Source: JASBRS01 sp964496495
Lineage (GTDB): Bacteria > Deinococcota > Deinococci > Deinococcales > Trueperaceae
Length of the DNA: 6,004 nt
Reading direction: 5' to 3'
Assembly: GCA_964496495.1 (NCBI GenBank)
Contig: CAZBZU010000086.1
Location: 1 to 6,004, forward strand
Of this stretch, positions 1 to 6,004 are shown piece by piece. The notes under the pieces are model-generated. The model had not been told where the DNA came from and did no database searches. It saw only the letters and a list, made by a program, of their open reading frames with translations. The position numbers and the translations under genes are program-made. Within the stretch, counting starts at the first letter, position 1; each line of letters begins with the position of its first letter.

Positions 1-493
1 CGGGCCAGTGCTTGTAGAGCGGGTCGCCGAGCTCGGCGTCGTAGCCCAGCGCGTCGCGGGGCTCGAGCCGGTAGCGCCGGCCGCTGCGCTCGAGGCTCCC
101 GCTGACCTCGCCGAGGCCGAACAGCCGCTCGCCGTCCCAGCGCACCTGCCGGTGCAGCAGGTCGCCGCCCGACAGCGCGTAGGCGTGCGTCGGGTGGTCG
201 GTCATGAAGGCCTCGCCGCCTGCCTCCCACACGAGCGCCAGCGGCGAGCCCTGCACCGTCACCCGCACACCGTCCAGCTCCGCCGTCCAGGTGCCGTCGG
301 CGCCCTCCACCGCTCGCGGCGCCCGCTGCGGCGCACTCAGCGCCGTGTCCCAGGTCGCCCCGTCGATGGCCAGCCGTGCCAGGGCGACGCCGTGTGACAC
401 GGCCGACACCTGCAGGCGGGCGTCGCCCAGCTGCCAGACGGCCGCGCTCCCGACCGTGCCGACGTAGCGCGCTCCGCCCAGGACGCGGCTCAT
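1..493 (-). CDS. Glycoside hydrolase family 31 (alpha-glucosidase/alpha-xylosidase type), N-terminal part, cut by left edge
   Basis: The visible 164 residues begin at an ATG at 493-491 and run open to the window edge. Residues 1-120 are beta-rich (N-terminal beta-sandwich). Residues 125-129 read FGLGE, followed by a GRRYRLEPRDALGYD stretch (about 138-152) and DPLYKH near 157-162. That series is the hallmark of the GH31 N-terminal domain just before the catalytic TIM barrel. The catalytic aspartates lie beyond the edge, so activity and exact specificity (alpha-glucosidase, alpha-xylosidase or other retaining alpha-glycosidase) cannot be judged. No signal peptide is seen, so the enzyme is probably cytoplasmic and acts on imported oligosaccharides. 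The ATG overlaps the TGA of the preceding gene (ATGA), and a GGAGG lies 5 bases upstream, which supports this start and translational coupling. Family members are usually about 650-800 residues, so roughly a fifth to a quarter is present. The family call is firm; the substrate is unknown. Confidence 0.92.
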   Translation of the reverse strand, partial: MSRVLGGARYVGTVGSAAVWQLGDARLQVSAVSHGVALARLAIDGATWDTALSAPQRAPRAVEGADGTWTAELDGVRVTVQGSPLALVWEAGGEAFMTDHPTHAYALSGGDLLHRQVRWDGERLFGLGEVSGSLERSGRRYRLEPRDALGYDAELGDPLYKHWP

Positions 494-3336
494 GACGCCC
501 TCCGGACGCTGGGGGCGACCGCCGCGCCGCCGGGCCGCAGCGGGATGACGTGCCGCAGGCCGGCGTGCTCGAGCACCATGGCGGCGGCGCCGAGCGCGGT
601 GTCGGTGTAGCGGTTGCGGTAGTGGGGGAAGGCGGCGGTGTCGAGCAGGTCGCCGTCCACCCGCAGGCCCTCGCGCCAGGTGAGTGCCAGCGCGCTGCCG
701 CCGGGCTCGCGCCAGCGCAGGCGTGTCCGGCCTGCCGGAGCGGCGCGCACCGCGACTCCGGCCACCTCGGCCTCCCCCGCCGTGCCCGCGTCCGCCTCCG
801 GTGCCGTGCCCGCCCGCGCCTCCCTGGACGTCGCCACCGCCGCGACCTGGGGCGGCTCGGCGGCCAGCAGGCGTTGGCAGAAGACCTGGAAGTCGCCGTC
901 CTCCGCCGCGCTCCCCACGGTGCAAAGCCAGGCCGAGCCGGGGCCGGCACTCCTCAGCTCTCGCCCCGCGTACCGCCCCTGGGAGGCGAGCGCCAGCCTG
1001 CCGTCACCCCACAGAGCGAGGTAGCCGGAGCCGCGACGCGCGAAGGCCCAGGCACCCTCGAGGCGCCAGGCGTCGAAGCTCTCGCTGGGGAAGTAGGCGT
1101 GGCTGTAGCCGAGCCCCAGCGCGCCGTCGAAGCGGTAGAGGCACAGCACGGTGCGGCCGTGCATGCCGACGTGCGGCAGCCGCGCCGAGCCCGCCCAGAA
1201 GTTCGGGCGCGCCTCGCCGTGCTCGAGCGCGTTGCCGGGGTAGCTGGTGAACACCACCGCCTCGGATCCGAAGGTGGCCTGCCAGAGGTGCTCTTGGACG
1301 CCCAGCTCGCCGGGCCGCTGATCGAGCGCGGCGGCGAGCTGGTAGTCGGGCGTGCGGCGGGTGAGCGTGCGCACGTCCCAGCCGTCGCCGCGCATGTCGG
1401 CCTCGGGGACGAAGTCGCCCAGCGCGTGCGCCTGCGTGACCAGCGCCTCGGGGAGGTCGGCGCCGATGGCCTGGATGACCTCCGGTACGGTGTAGCGCTC
1501 GCTCATGGCCAGCAGGGCGGGCGCCCGGGTCTCGCCGTTGAAGCTGCCCATGCCCCAGGCGATGCGCTGCAGGCCGGCGGTGGCGTCGTTGCGCCCGGAG
1601 GTGAGCGCGCTCAGGTAGCAGCGGCCGTGCGTGCAGCCGTGCGTGCCCCGGAACGACTGGGCCGCGAGCATGAAGAACAGCTTGTCGAGCAGCGCCCTGG
1701 CGGCGGCGGTCAGCTCCCCGTCCTCGGCGAACTCCACCAGGGCCAGCAGGGCGAAGGCGTCCATCGCCAGGTAGGCGTTGGAGTCCCACTCGGAGAAGCT
1801 CGAGCGCAACCGGCGCGCCAGCCACGCGAGGATCCTGCGGCGTGCGGCGGGCAGTCTGGCCGCCCCGGTCAGCCCGCAGTTGCTGAAGGTGGTGTCGGGC
1901 CAGCGCTGGGCGGCCAGGTACTCGCAGGCGTGGAAGAGGATCTGGTGGTTCTCGGTGACATAGCACATGGCGTCGAGGCCGGGCTCGTCGAGCCAGTACT
2001 TGAAGTCGCGGAAGGCGCCGGTGATGGCTGCCTCGTCGCGCGCGTCGAGGGCGCTCCCGCCCCCGTACCAGTAGCTCACGGCGAGCAGGGCCAGGGCGTG
2101 GAAGTCGGCGGTGTCACGGCGCTCCTGGAGGAAGCGCAGCGAGGAGGCGACGGCCGAAGACGCGATGGTCTCGGCCGCGCCCGTTCGCACCGCCGCGGCG
2201 CTGCCCAGCACGTCCGCGTCCAGCCGCGCCAGATGCTCGAGCGCCTCGTGCTGCCGTGAGGCGTAGCTGCCGTAGGGCGCCAGGCTGGCGGGAGCCGTCG
2301 CGACGAGCAGCGGGATGCGGCGTTCCAGCGGCAGCTCGCCCGCCGGCTCGAGGATCAGCGTCACGCCGGCCTCGCTCAAGGTGGAGGCGACGCCGCGCCG
2401 CACCTCGTCCGGCAGCGTCAGGCTGACGCTCTCGCCGGGGTCGGCCGTGAAGCTCCCCAACGGCGAGCGCACCGGCGGGTCGGTCGCCAGCTCGGCCGCG
2501 ACCCGGAAGGTCACGGCGGCGTTGGCGTCCGCCGCCACCCTCGCGCTCACGGTCGCACCCTCCACCACCTCGCCGCCGACGCGAACGGCGGCGAGGCAGC
2601 GCTCGGCCTCCCGCCACGCCGCCGGCGAGCGCTCGCCGATCGGCAGGCGCACGCGCAGGCCGGCGGGGTCGAGGAAGCGCAACCCCAGCGCCAGGCGCGC
2701 CTCGCGCAGCCCGATCATGTCCCCGCGCAGCCACAGCCCGTTCACGCCCGCGCCAAAGGGGACGCTCAGGCGGATGCGCCGCGGGTGGGCGTAGCCGAAC
2801 GGCCCCCGCTGGCTGTGGACGAGCCGGCCCGCCAGCCACAGGTGAGCGGGCCCGATGGTGATCAGCTCGACCTCCCGAGCGCCCGGTCGCTCGGCCACGA
2901 TCTCGGCGTAGAGGTGGCCGCTGAAGAGGGCTGGGGTGTGGCTGAAGCGGCTGAAGTCGGCGGTGCCGTCGCTCGCCCCCTCACGGCCCGGGTCGCCGGC
3001 GCCCTCGTGTGCCAGGGCCAGGTAGTCCCAGCGAAGGTCCTTCCCCACGGGCTTCGCCAGCTCCGGTGCGGGGTCGACGAGCTCGACGGCCGGGTCGAGG
3101 GCCTGGTAGATGCGGCCCTTGGTGGCCTGCACGCGCTCGTCCCAGGCCCAGTAGCTGAGCGTCCAGCGGCCGCGCTCGCCGAAGGGCGAGCCGGTCGCCG
3201 ACACGGCGGCAGCCAGCGCGGCAGGCCCGGCGCCCTCCCGCCCGCCTTGCGCGAGCGGCGTAACCGCGGGCCCGCAGGCGAGCCAGCGGGCCACCGTGCC
3301 GCCGGCGTGCAGGGGGTAGCTGACGTAGTTGCTCAT
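490..3336 (-). CDS. Uncharacterised 948-residue protein with an alpha/alpha-toroid-like domain, polysaccharide lyase/glycosidase-like
   Basis: I do not recognise a characterised family. Reading the 948 residues suggests four parts. Residues 1-220 are beta-rich, like the sugar-binding N-domains of large glycosidases (WLAGR near 167, GVNGLWLRGD near 197-206). Residues 225-345 look like an Ig-like beta domain. Residues 350-640 are helical and resemble an (alpha/alpha)6 toroid. Residues 650-940 are again beta-rich. The toroid holds three distinctive motifs: TENHQ (461-465), FSEWDSNAY (514-522) and THGCTHGRCY (565-574). Asn, His, Tyr and Arg are the catalytic residue types of toroid polysaccharide lyases, so N463, H464, H570, R572 and Y574 are candidates, but this is inference. 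The order of beta domain, toroid, beta domain is like PL15/heparinase-type enzymes. No signal peptide is seen, so a cytoplasmic enzyme on imported oligosaccharides is likely. The start ATG follows a GGAGG, and the gene overlaps GH31 by 4 bases. The coding call is firm; a hydrolase, lyase or epimerase role is open. Confidence 0.9.
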   Translation of the reverse strand: MSNYVSYPLHAGGTVARWLACGPAVTPLAQGGREGAGPAALAAAVSATGSPFGERGRWTLSYWAWDERVQATKGRIYQALDPAVELVDPAPELAKPVGKDLRWDYLALAHEGAGDPGREGASDGTADFSRFSHTPALFSGHLYAEIVAERPGAREVELITIGPAHLWLAGRLVHSQRGPFGYAHPRRIRLSVPFGAGVNGLWLRGDMIGLREARLALGLRFLDPAGLRVRLPIGERSPAAWREAERCLAAVRVGGEVVEGATVSARVAADANAAVTFRVAAELATDPPVRSPLGSFTADPGESVSLTLPDEVRRGVASTLSEAGVTLILEPAGELPLERRIPLLVATAPASLAPYGSYASRQHEALEHLARLDADVLGSAAAVRTGAAETIASSAVASSLRFLQERRDTADFHALALLAVSYWYGGGSALDARDEAAITGAFRDFKYWLDEPGLDAMCYVTENHQILFHACEYLAAQRWPDTTFSNCGLTGAARLPAARRRILAWLARRLRSSFSEWDSNAYLAMDAFALLALVEFAEDGELTAAARALLDKLFFMLAAQSFRGTHGCTHGRCYLSALTSGRNDATAGLQRIAWGMGSFNGETRAPALLAMSERYTVPEVIQAIGADLPEALVTQAHALGDFVPEADMRGDGWDVRTLTRRTPDYQLAAALDQRPGELGVQEHLWQATFGSEAVVFTSYPGNALEHGEARPNFWAGSARLPHVGMHGRTVLCLYRFDGALGLGYSHAYFPSESFDAWRLEGAWAFARRGSGYLALWGDGRLALASQGRYAGRELRSAGPGSAWLCTVGSAAEDGDFQVFCQRLLAAEPPQVAAVATSREARAGTAPEADAGTAGEAEVAGVAVRAAPAGRTRLRWREPGGSALALTWREGLRVDGDLLDTAAFPHYRNRYTDTALGAAAMVLEHAGLRHVIPLRPGGAAVAPSVRRAS
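499..503 (-). promoter_or_regulatory. Ribosome binding site of the GH31 gene
   Basis: A GGAGG on the minus strand sits 5 bases before the ATG at 493, inside the last codons of the 948-residue gene (the CGG AGG arginine codons). The good match and spacing settle the ATG at 493 as the start and show that the two genes are meant to be translated together. Confidence 0.75.
766..813 (-). repeat. Tandem 24-base duplication in a low-complexity linker of the 948-residue protein
   Basis: Two adjacent 8-codon units encode AGTAPEAD (residues 842-849) and AGTAGEAE (850-857). At the DNA level an identical 11-base stretch recurs exactly 24 bases apart (779-789 and 803-813 on the plus strand). The surrounding region, about 830-868, is rich in Ala, Glu and Gly and looks like a flexible insert between strands of the C-terminal beta domain. 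It is in frame and does not disrupt the gene. Confidence 0.6.
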
Positions 3337-3339
3337 GGC

Positions 3340-3344
3340 CCTCC
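3340..3344 (-). promoter_or_regulatory. Ribosome binding site of the 948-residue gene
   Basis: A GGAGG on the minus strand lies 3 bases before the ATG at 3336, inside a longer GGGAGGG. The spacing is shorter than the usual 5-9 bases, so initiation may be weaker than the sequence match suggests. No other Shine-Dalgarno-like sequence and no better start codon is nearby. Confidence 0.6.
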
Positions 3345-3353
3345 CGCTGGAGG
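3340..3353 (-). other. Possible hairpin masking the ribosome binding site
   Basis: On the minus strand, CCTCC (3353-3349) and GGAGG (3344-3340) are exact complements separated by the 4-base loop AGCG. The downstream arm is the Shine-Dalgarno sequence of the 948-residue gene. The stem lies 17 bases after the stop of the isomerase gene, so a ribosome finishing that gene would cover or melt it. This could couple the two genes. A five-pair stem is short and may be chance in such GC-rich DNA. Confidence 0.35.
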
Positions 3354-3370
3354 CGCGCCCGCGACCCGAG

Positions 3371-4249
3371 CTAGACGGTCGCCAGGTAGCGCGCCTTCAT
3401 CAGCCCCAGCACGGCGTCGCCGGGCTCGCTCCAGAGGTCGCGATTGAAGATCTCGCACTCGATGGGCCCATCGTAGCCGGCCCGGTCCACCGCCTGCCTG
3501 AGTGCGCGCAGGCTAATCCAGCCGTCCCCCATCATGCCCCTGCCCTCGAGCACTGCGGGCAGGGGGGTGATCCAGTCGCTCACGTGGAAGCCGACGATGC
3601 TGCGCCCGGCGCGGGCGATGTCGGCCTCCACGGCGGGGTCCCACCAGACGTGGTAGGCGTCGACGATCACCCCGACAGCCGGCTCGCCGGCAGGGAAGGG
3701 CCGGTTCAGCCGCTCGGCCGCGCTCAGCGCCTGCCCCAGGGTGGTCACCACGCTGCGGTCGGCGCAGAACATCGGGTGGAGCGGCTCGATGCCCAAGCGC
3801 ACGCCCCGCTCGCGGGCGTAGGGGGCGATGGCCGCGATGCCGTCCCACACCATGGCACGTGCCCCGGCCAGGTCGCCCCCCTGGGGGATGCCGCCGCACA
3901 CCAGCACCAGCGTGTCGCTGCCTAGCTCGGCGCATTCGTCGATGGCTCGGCGGTTGTCGTCGATGCGGGCGGCGCGCTCGGCCGCGCTCGAGGCCGTGAA
4001 CATGCCGCCGCGGCACAGGCTCGAGCAGCGCACGCCCGTCTCGCGCAGCGCCCGGGCGCTGGCGGACACGCCCTGGGCGGCCACCTTGTCGCGCCACAGG
4101 CCGATCCAGCGGATGTCCGCGCGAGCGCAGCCCGCCACCGCCTCCGCCACGCTCCAGTGGCGGGTGGTGGCCTGGTTGAGGCCGAGCCGGCTCAGGTCGG
4201 GGGACGCCGGCGCCCCAGCGGCGCTGCCCTCGCGCGCGCCGGCCCTCAC
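3371..4249 (-). CDS. Sugar phosphate isomerase/epimerase (AP endonuclease family 2 TIM barrel)
   Basis: The 292-residue product belongs to the xylose-isomerase-like TIM barrel family, which includes IolE-type dehydratases, ketose 3-epimerases and hydroxypyruvate isomerase. After a 20-residue lead, the family N-terminus LGLNQATT (22-29) appears, then SSLCRGG (76-82). Candidate divalent metal ligands fall at the expected places: E155 in GIEPLHP, D197 in VDAYHVWWDP, H222 in GFHVSDW, and E264 or E266 in ECEIFN. H158 and H200 may bind substrate. The start is a GTG at 4249-4247 that overlaps the TGA of the DUF993 gene (GTGA). The next in-frame ATG is at residue 83, inside the conserved fold, so the GTG is the only sensible start. 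Open frame upstream of 4249 is only the shadow of the DUF993 gene. The likely step is isomerisation, epimerisation, dehydration or elimination of the keto-sugar made by the dehydrogenase. The exact reaction cannot be told. Confidence 0.92.
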   Translation of the reverse strand: MRAGAREGSAAGAPASPDLSRLGLNQATTRHWSVAEAVAGCARADIRWIGLWRDKVAAQGVSASARALRETGVRCSSLCRGGMFTASSAAERAARIDDNRRAIDECAELGSDTLVLVCGGIPQGGDLAGARAMVWDGIAAIAPYARERGVRLGIEPLHPMFCADRSVVTTLGQALSAAERLNRPFPAGEPAVGVIVDAYHVWWDPAVEADIARAGRSIVGFHVSDWITPLPAVLEGRGMMGDGWISLRALRQAVDRAGYDGPIECEIFNRDLWSEPGDAVLGLMKARYLATV

Positions 4250-5412
4250 ACCGCGCCCCGCTCCGCCAGCACCCGCGCCATGCGCGCCGCCGCGGCCTCC
4301 GGGTCGCGCAGCAGGCCCGCCCGGTCCGCCAGCCGGAAGGTCGCGGCCAGATGCGCCGGCGAGCGCCGGCCCTCCAGGCCGCCCAGCAGCCGGAAGTGGT
4401 CCTGGTGGCCGTTGAGGTAGGCGATCAGCACGATCCCGACCTTGTAGTCGAAGGTCGGCTCGGAGAAGATGTGCCGCGAGAGCCGCTCGGCGGGCGCCAG
4501 GATGGCGTCGTAGCGCTCGGGGCGGCCTGACTCCAGGGCCTGCATGGCGGCCGCGGCGGCAGGCGCGATGGCATCGAAGATCCCCAGCAGGCCGTCGCTG
4601 TGACCGTCCTCGTCCCCCTTGATCAGGCGCGGGAAGGCGAAGTCGTCGCCGGTGTAGAGCCGCACCCCGGCGGGCAGCCGGCGCCGCAACCGGATCTCCG
4701 CGTCGGCATCGAGCAGGCTGAGCTTCACGCCGTCGACCTTGGCCGCGTGGTCCTCGATGATGCCGAGCAGGGTGTCGGCCGCGTCGTCGGCGGCGCTCGA
4801 GCCCCAGTAACCCGCCAGCGTCGGGTCGAACATCGGCCCCAGCCAGTGCAGGATGGCCGGCTCCGCGACCTGCTCCAGGAGGCCGCCGACCACCGCGGCG
4901 TAGTCGTCCCCGCCGCGCGCCGCCGCGGCCAGCTGGCGCGAGGCCATCACGATCACGCGCCCCCCGCACGCCTCCACGTGGGCGGCTTGCTCCTCGTAGG
5001 CGCCGGCGATGTCGTCGAGCGCCCGCGGGGGGGCGTCCTCCGGGAGCTGATCGGTGCCGGCGCCGCAGGCGATGCGGCCGCCCACGCTGCGCGCCTCGGC
5101 GCACGACCGCCGGATCAGCTCGCGGCTGGTGGCGTAGTCGAGGCCCATGCCGCGCTGGGCGGTGTCCATGGCCTCCGCCACGCCGAAGCCGTAGCGCCAC
5201 AGATGGTGGCGGTAGCGCAAGGTGGCATCCCAGTCCAGCGCGCCCGCAGCTGCGGGCGGGCCGCCGGTCGGGGCGTCCGCCACGACGTGGGCGGCGGCGT
5301 AGAGCACGCGGCTGGTGAAGGGGCGCTCCGGCGGGGGGTAGGCGACCGGCGGCCGCAGGCGGTAGCGCTCGACGCGCCCGTCCTCGGCGGGCAGGTCGAT
5401 GGTGGCGGCCAC
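4246..5412 (-). CDS. DUF993 protein, dihydrodipicolinate synthase-like (class I aldolase/lyase superfamily)
   Basis: This 388-residue protein matches the DUF993 family, usually annotated as dihydrodipicolinate synthase family protein, over its full length. It opens with the typical IDLPAEDGRVERYRL segment (5-19) and SRVLYAAAHVVAD (34-46). A barrel follows: GMGLDYATSRELI (88-100), GRVIVMASR (151-159), LHWLGPMFDP (188-197), DGVKLSLLD (227-235), YTGDDF (253-258) and HIFSEPTFDYKVGIVLIAYL (314-333). K230 in the VKLSLLD strand is the candidate Schiff-base lysine of class I aldolases, and Y202 lies 28 residues before it. The enzyme would cleave or condense a keto-sugar acid or similar compound, but no member's function is known to me. 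The start is GTG, because the TAG of the dehydrogenase gene lies in the same frame only two codons upstream and blocks any earlier start; no strong Shine-Dalgarno is seen. The gene sits between the dehydrogenase and the isomerase, an association I know as recurrent in high-GC bacteria. A DapA role in lysine synthesis is unlikely in this context. Confidence 0.92.
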   Translation of the reverse strand: MAATIDLPAEDGRVERYRLRPPVAYPPPERPFTSRVLYAAAHVVADAPTGGPPAAAGALDWDATLRYRHHLWRYGFGVAEAMDTAQRGMGLDYATSRELIRRSCAEARSVGGRIACGAGTDQLPEDAPPRALDDIAGAYEEQAAHVEACGGRVIVMASRQLAAAARGGDDYAAVVGGLLEQVAEPAILHWLGPMFDPTLAGYWGSSAADDAADTLLGIIEDHAAKVDGVKLSLLDADAEIRLRRRLPAGVRLYTGDDFAFPRLIKGDEDGHSDGLLGIFDAIAPAAAAAMQALESGRPERYDAILAPAERLSRHIFSEPTFDYKVGIVLIAYLNGHQDHFRLLGGLEGRRSPAHLAATFRLADRAGLLRDPEAAAARMARVLAERGAV

Positions 5413-5418
5413 GCCCGC

Positions 5419-6004
5419 CTAGCCGTCCAGCGGCGGCACGTCGACCCAGCGCCGCTCACGCCAGGAGGTGTGGGCGAGCTCCGCGAGCTGCACGCCCTTG
5501 GCCCCCTCGAGAAGGCTGTGCGCGAAGGGCTCGCCGGCCGCCAGGTGCCTGAGGAAGGCCTCCCACTGCGCCCGGAAGCCGTTCTGGAAGGGCTGGTTGT
5601 CCGGCACCTCCAGCCAACCGCCGACGAAGTCGACGGGGTTGGGCGCGTCGGGGTTCCATACCGGCTTCGGCGTGGCGCTGCGGTGCTGGGCCTTGCACGA
5701 GCGCAGGCCCGCGACCGCGCTCCCCTCGGTGCCATCGACCTGGAAGGCGACGAGCTCGTCGCGGTGGACGCGCGTGGACCAGGAGGAGTTGATCTGGGCC
5801 ACGACGCCCCCCTCCAGCTCGAAGAGGGCGTAGGCGGCGTCGTCGGCCGTGGCGGCGTACGGCTCGCCCCGCTCGTCCCACCGCTCGGGGATGTGCGTGG
5901 CGCCCAGGCACAGCACCGAGCGGACCTCGCCGATGACGTGGTCGAGGATGTAGCGCCAGTGCGGCAGCATGTCGAGGATGATGCCGCCGCCCTGCTCGCG
6001 ACGG
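5419..6004 (-). CDS. Gfo/Idh/MocA family NAD(P)-dependent sugar dehydrogenase, C-terminal part, cut by right edge
   Basis: The visible 194 residues form the C-terminal alpha/beta substrate-binding domain of this family. Fragment residues 5-18 (GGGIILDMLPHWRY) carry the conserved Asp (11) and His (15) with the D-x3-H spacing that matches catalytic residues of inositol dehydrogenase. The beta-sheet follows (AAYALFELEGGVVAQINSSW, about residues 56-75), then the C-terminal helix region (FRAQWEAFLRHLAAGEPF and SLLEGAKGVQLAELAHTSW), which closes the fold. The Rossmann domain and the EKP-type lysine lie beyond the edge, so cofactor preference cannot be read. The full protein is probably 350-400 residues. 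It would oxidise a free sugar, glycoside or polyol hydroxyl to a ketone in the cytoplasm. It ends in TAG, 6 bases before the GTG of the DUF993 gene and in the same reading frame, which indicates one operon. The family is certain; the substrate is not. Confidence 0.94.
   Translation of the reverse strand, partial: RREQGGGIILDMLPHWRYILDHVIGEVRSVLCLGATHIPERWDERGEPYAATADDAAYALFELEGGVVAQINSSWSTRVHRDELVAFQVDGTEGSAVAGLRSCKAQHRSATPKPVWNPDAPNPVDFVGGWLEVPDNQPFQNGFRAQWEAFLRHLAAGEPFAHSLLEGAKGVQLAELAHTSWRERRWVDVPPLDG

Noticed and set aside
8..467. Plus-strand frames at the left edge
   Set aside because: They are antisense to the GH31 fragment, whose translation shows the family motifs.
1004..1966. Minus-strand 320-codon frame inside the 948-residue gene, and the similar 2114-2839 frame
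   Set aside because: Both are Arg/Ala/Pro-rich frame-shifted readings of the same strand as the real gene, with no motifs.
550..2259. Long plus-strand open frame of 569 codons opposite the 948-residue gene
   Set aside because: It is antisense to a gene with clear domain-like structure, and its translation is a low-complexity mix of Gly, Ala, Val, Arg and Glu with no recognisable motif. Long antisense frames are expected in DNA this GC-rich.
3337..3370. Internal promoter or terminator in the 34-base gap
   Set aside because: No -10/-35-like sequences and no stem followed by a T run. The only structure is the short stem over the ribosome binding site.
2785..3925. Two overlapping plus-strand open frames (2785-3447 and 3329-3925)
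   Set aside because: Both lie antisense to well-supported genes, overlap each other, and have compositions typical of GC-rich shadow frames.
4250..5200. Upstream extension of the isomerase reading frame to 5200
   Set aside because: The extension is an alternative frame of the DUF993 gene and translates to Arg/Ala/Gly-rich nonsense. The family N-terminus begins just after the GTG at 4249.
5115..5735. Minus-strand 206-codon frame across the dehydrogenase/DUF993 junction
   Set aside because: It is rich in Ser, Arg, Pro and Thr, as expected of an out-of-frame reading. Both neighbouring genes are well supported in their own frames.
1..6004. CRISPR array, insertion sequence, tRNA/rRNA, phage or defence genes
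   Set aside because: No repeat-spacer pattern, transposase-like protein, terminal inverted repeats or RNA gene could be seen. Coding genes fill all but about 40 bases.

Overview
This window is one continuous strand of carbohydrate-catabolism genes, all read from the minus strand (right to left). The DNA is very G+C-rich with G or C at nearly every third codon position, and two of the five genes start with GTG. That fits a high-GC bacterium such as an actinobacterium, a Deinococcota/Trueperaceae-like lineage or a Chloroflexota relative. Nothing in the window settles the lineage.

In transcription order the layout is as follows. (1) The C-terminal two thirds or so of a Gfo/Idh/MocA NAD(P)-dependent sugar dehydrogenase runs in from the right edge (5419-6004). 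(2) After 6 bases comes a DUF993 protein of the dihydrodipicolinate-synthase (class I aldolase) type, 388 residues (4246-5412). (3) Overlapping it by 4 bases is a sugar phosphate isomerase/epimerase TIM barrel of 292 residues (3371-4249), in which the expected metal-ligand residues can be seen. (4) After 34 bases comes a large 948-residue protein (490-3336) built as beta domains, an alpha/alpha-toroid-like helical domain and a C-terminal beta domain, resembling polysaccharide lyases and six-hairpin glycosidases but not assignable to a named family. (5) Overlapping it by 4 bases is the start of a glycoside hydrolase family 31 enzyme (1-493), cut by the left edge.

The spacing (6, -4, 34 and -4 bases) indicates a single operon with probable translational coupling. 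No promoter, terminator, RNA gene, mobile element or CRISPR array is visible, and the only non-coding stretches are the 6-base and 34-base gaps. The likely logic is intracellular. The GH31 and toroid proteins show no signal peptide, so they would trim an imported oligosaccharide. The dehydrogenase, isomerase-fold enzyme and aldolase-like DUF993 protein would then oxidise, rearrange and possibly cleave the released sugar. This resembles the IolG/IolE part of inositol breakdown in enzyme types. The substrate cannot be read from the sequence.

The most interesting items are the uncharacterised 948-residue enzyme, the dehydrogenase-DUF993-isomerase trio as a possible undescribed sugar route, and a small hairpin that could hide the ribosome binding site of the 948-residue gene.
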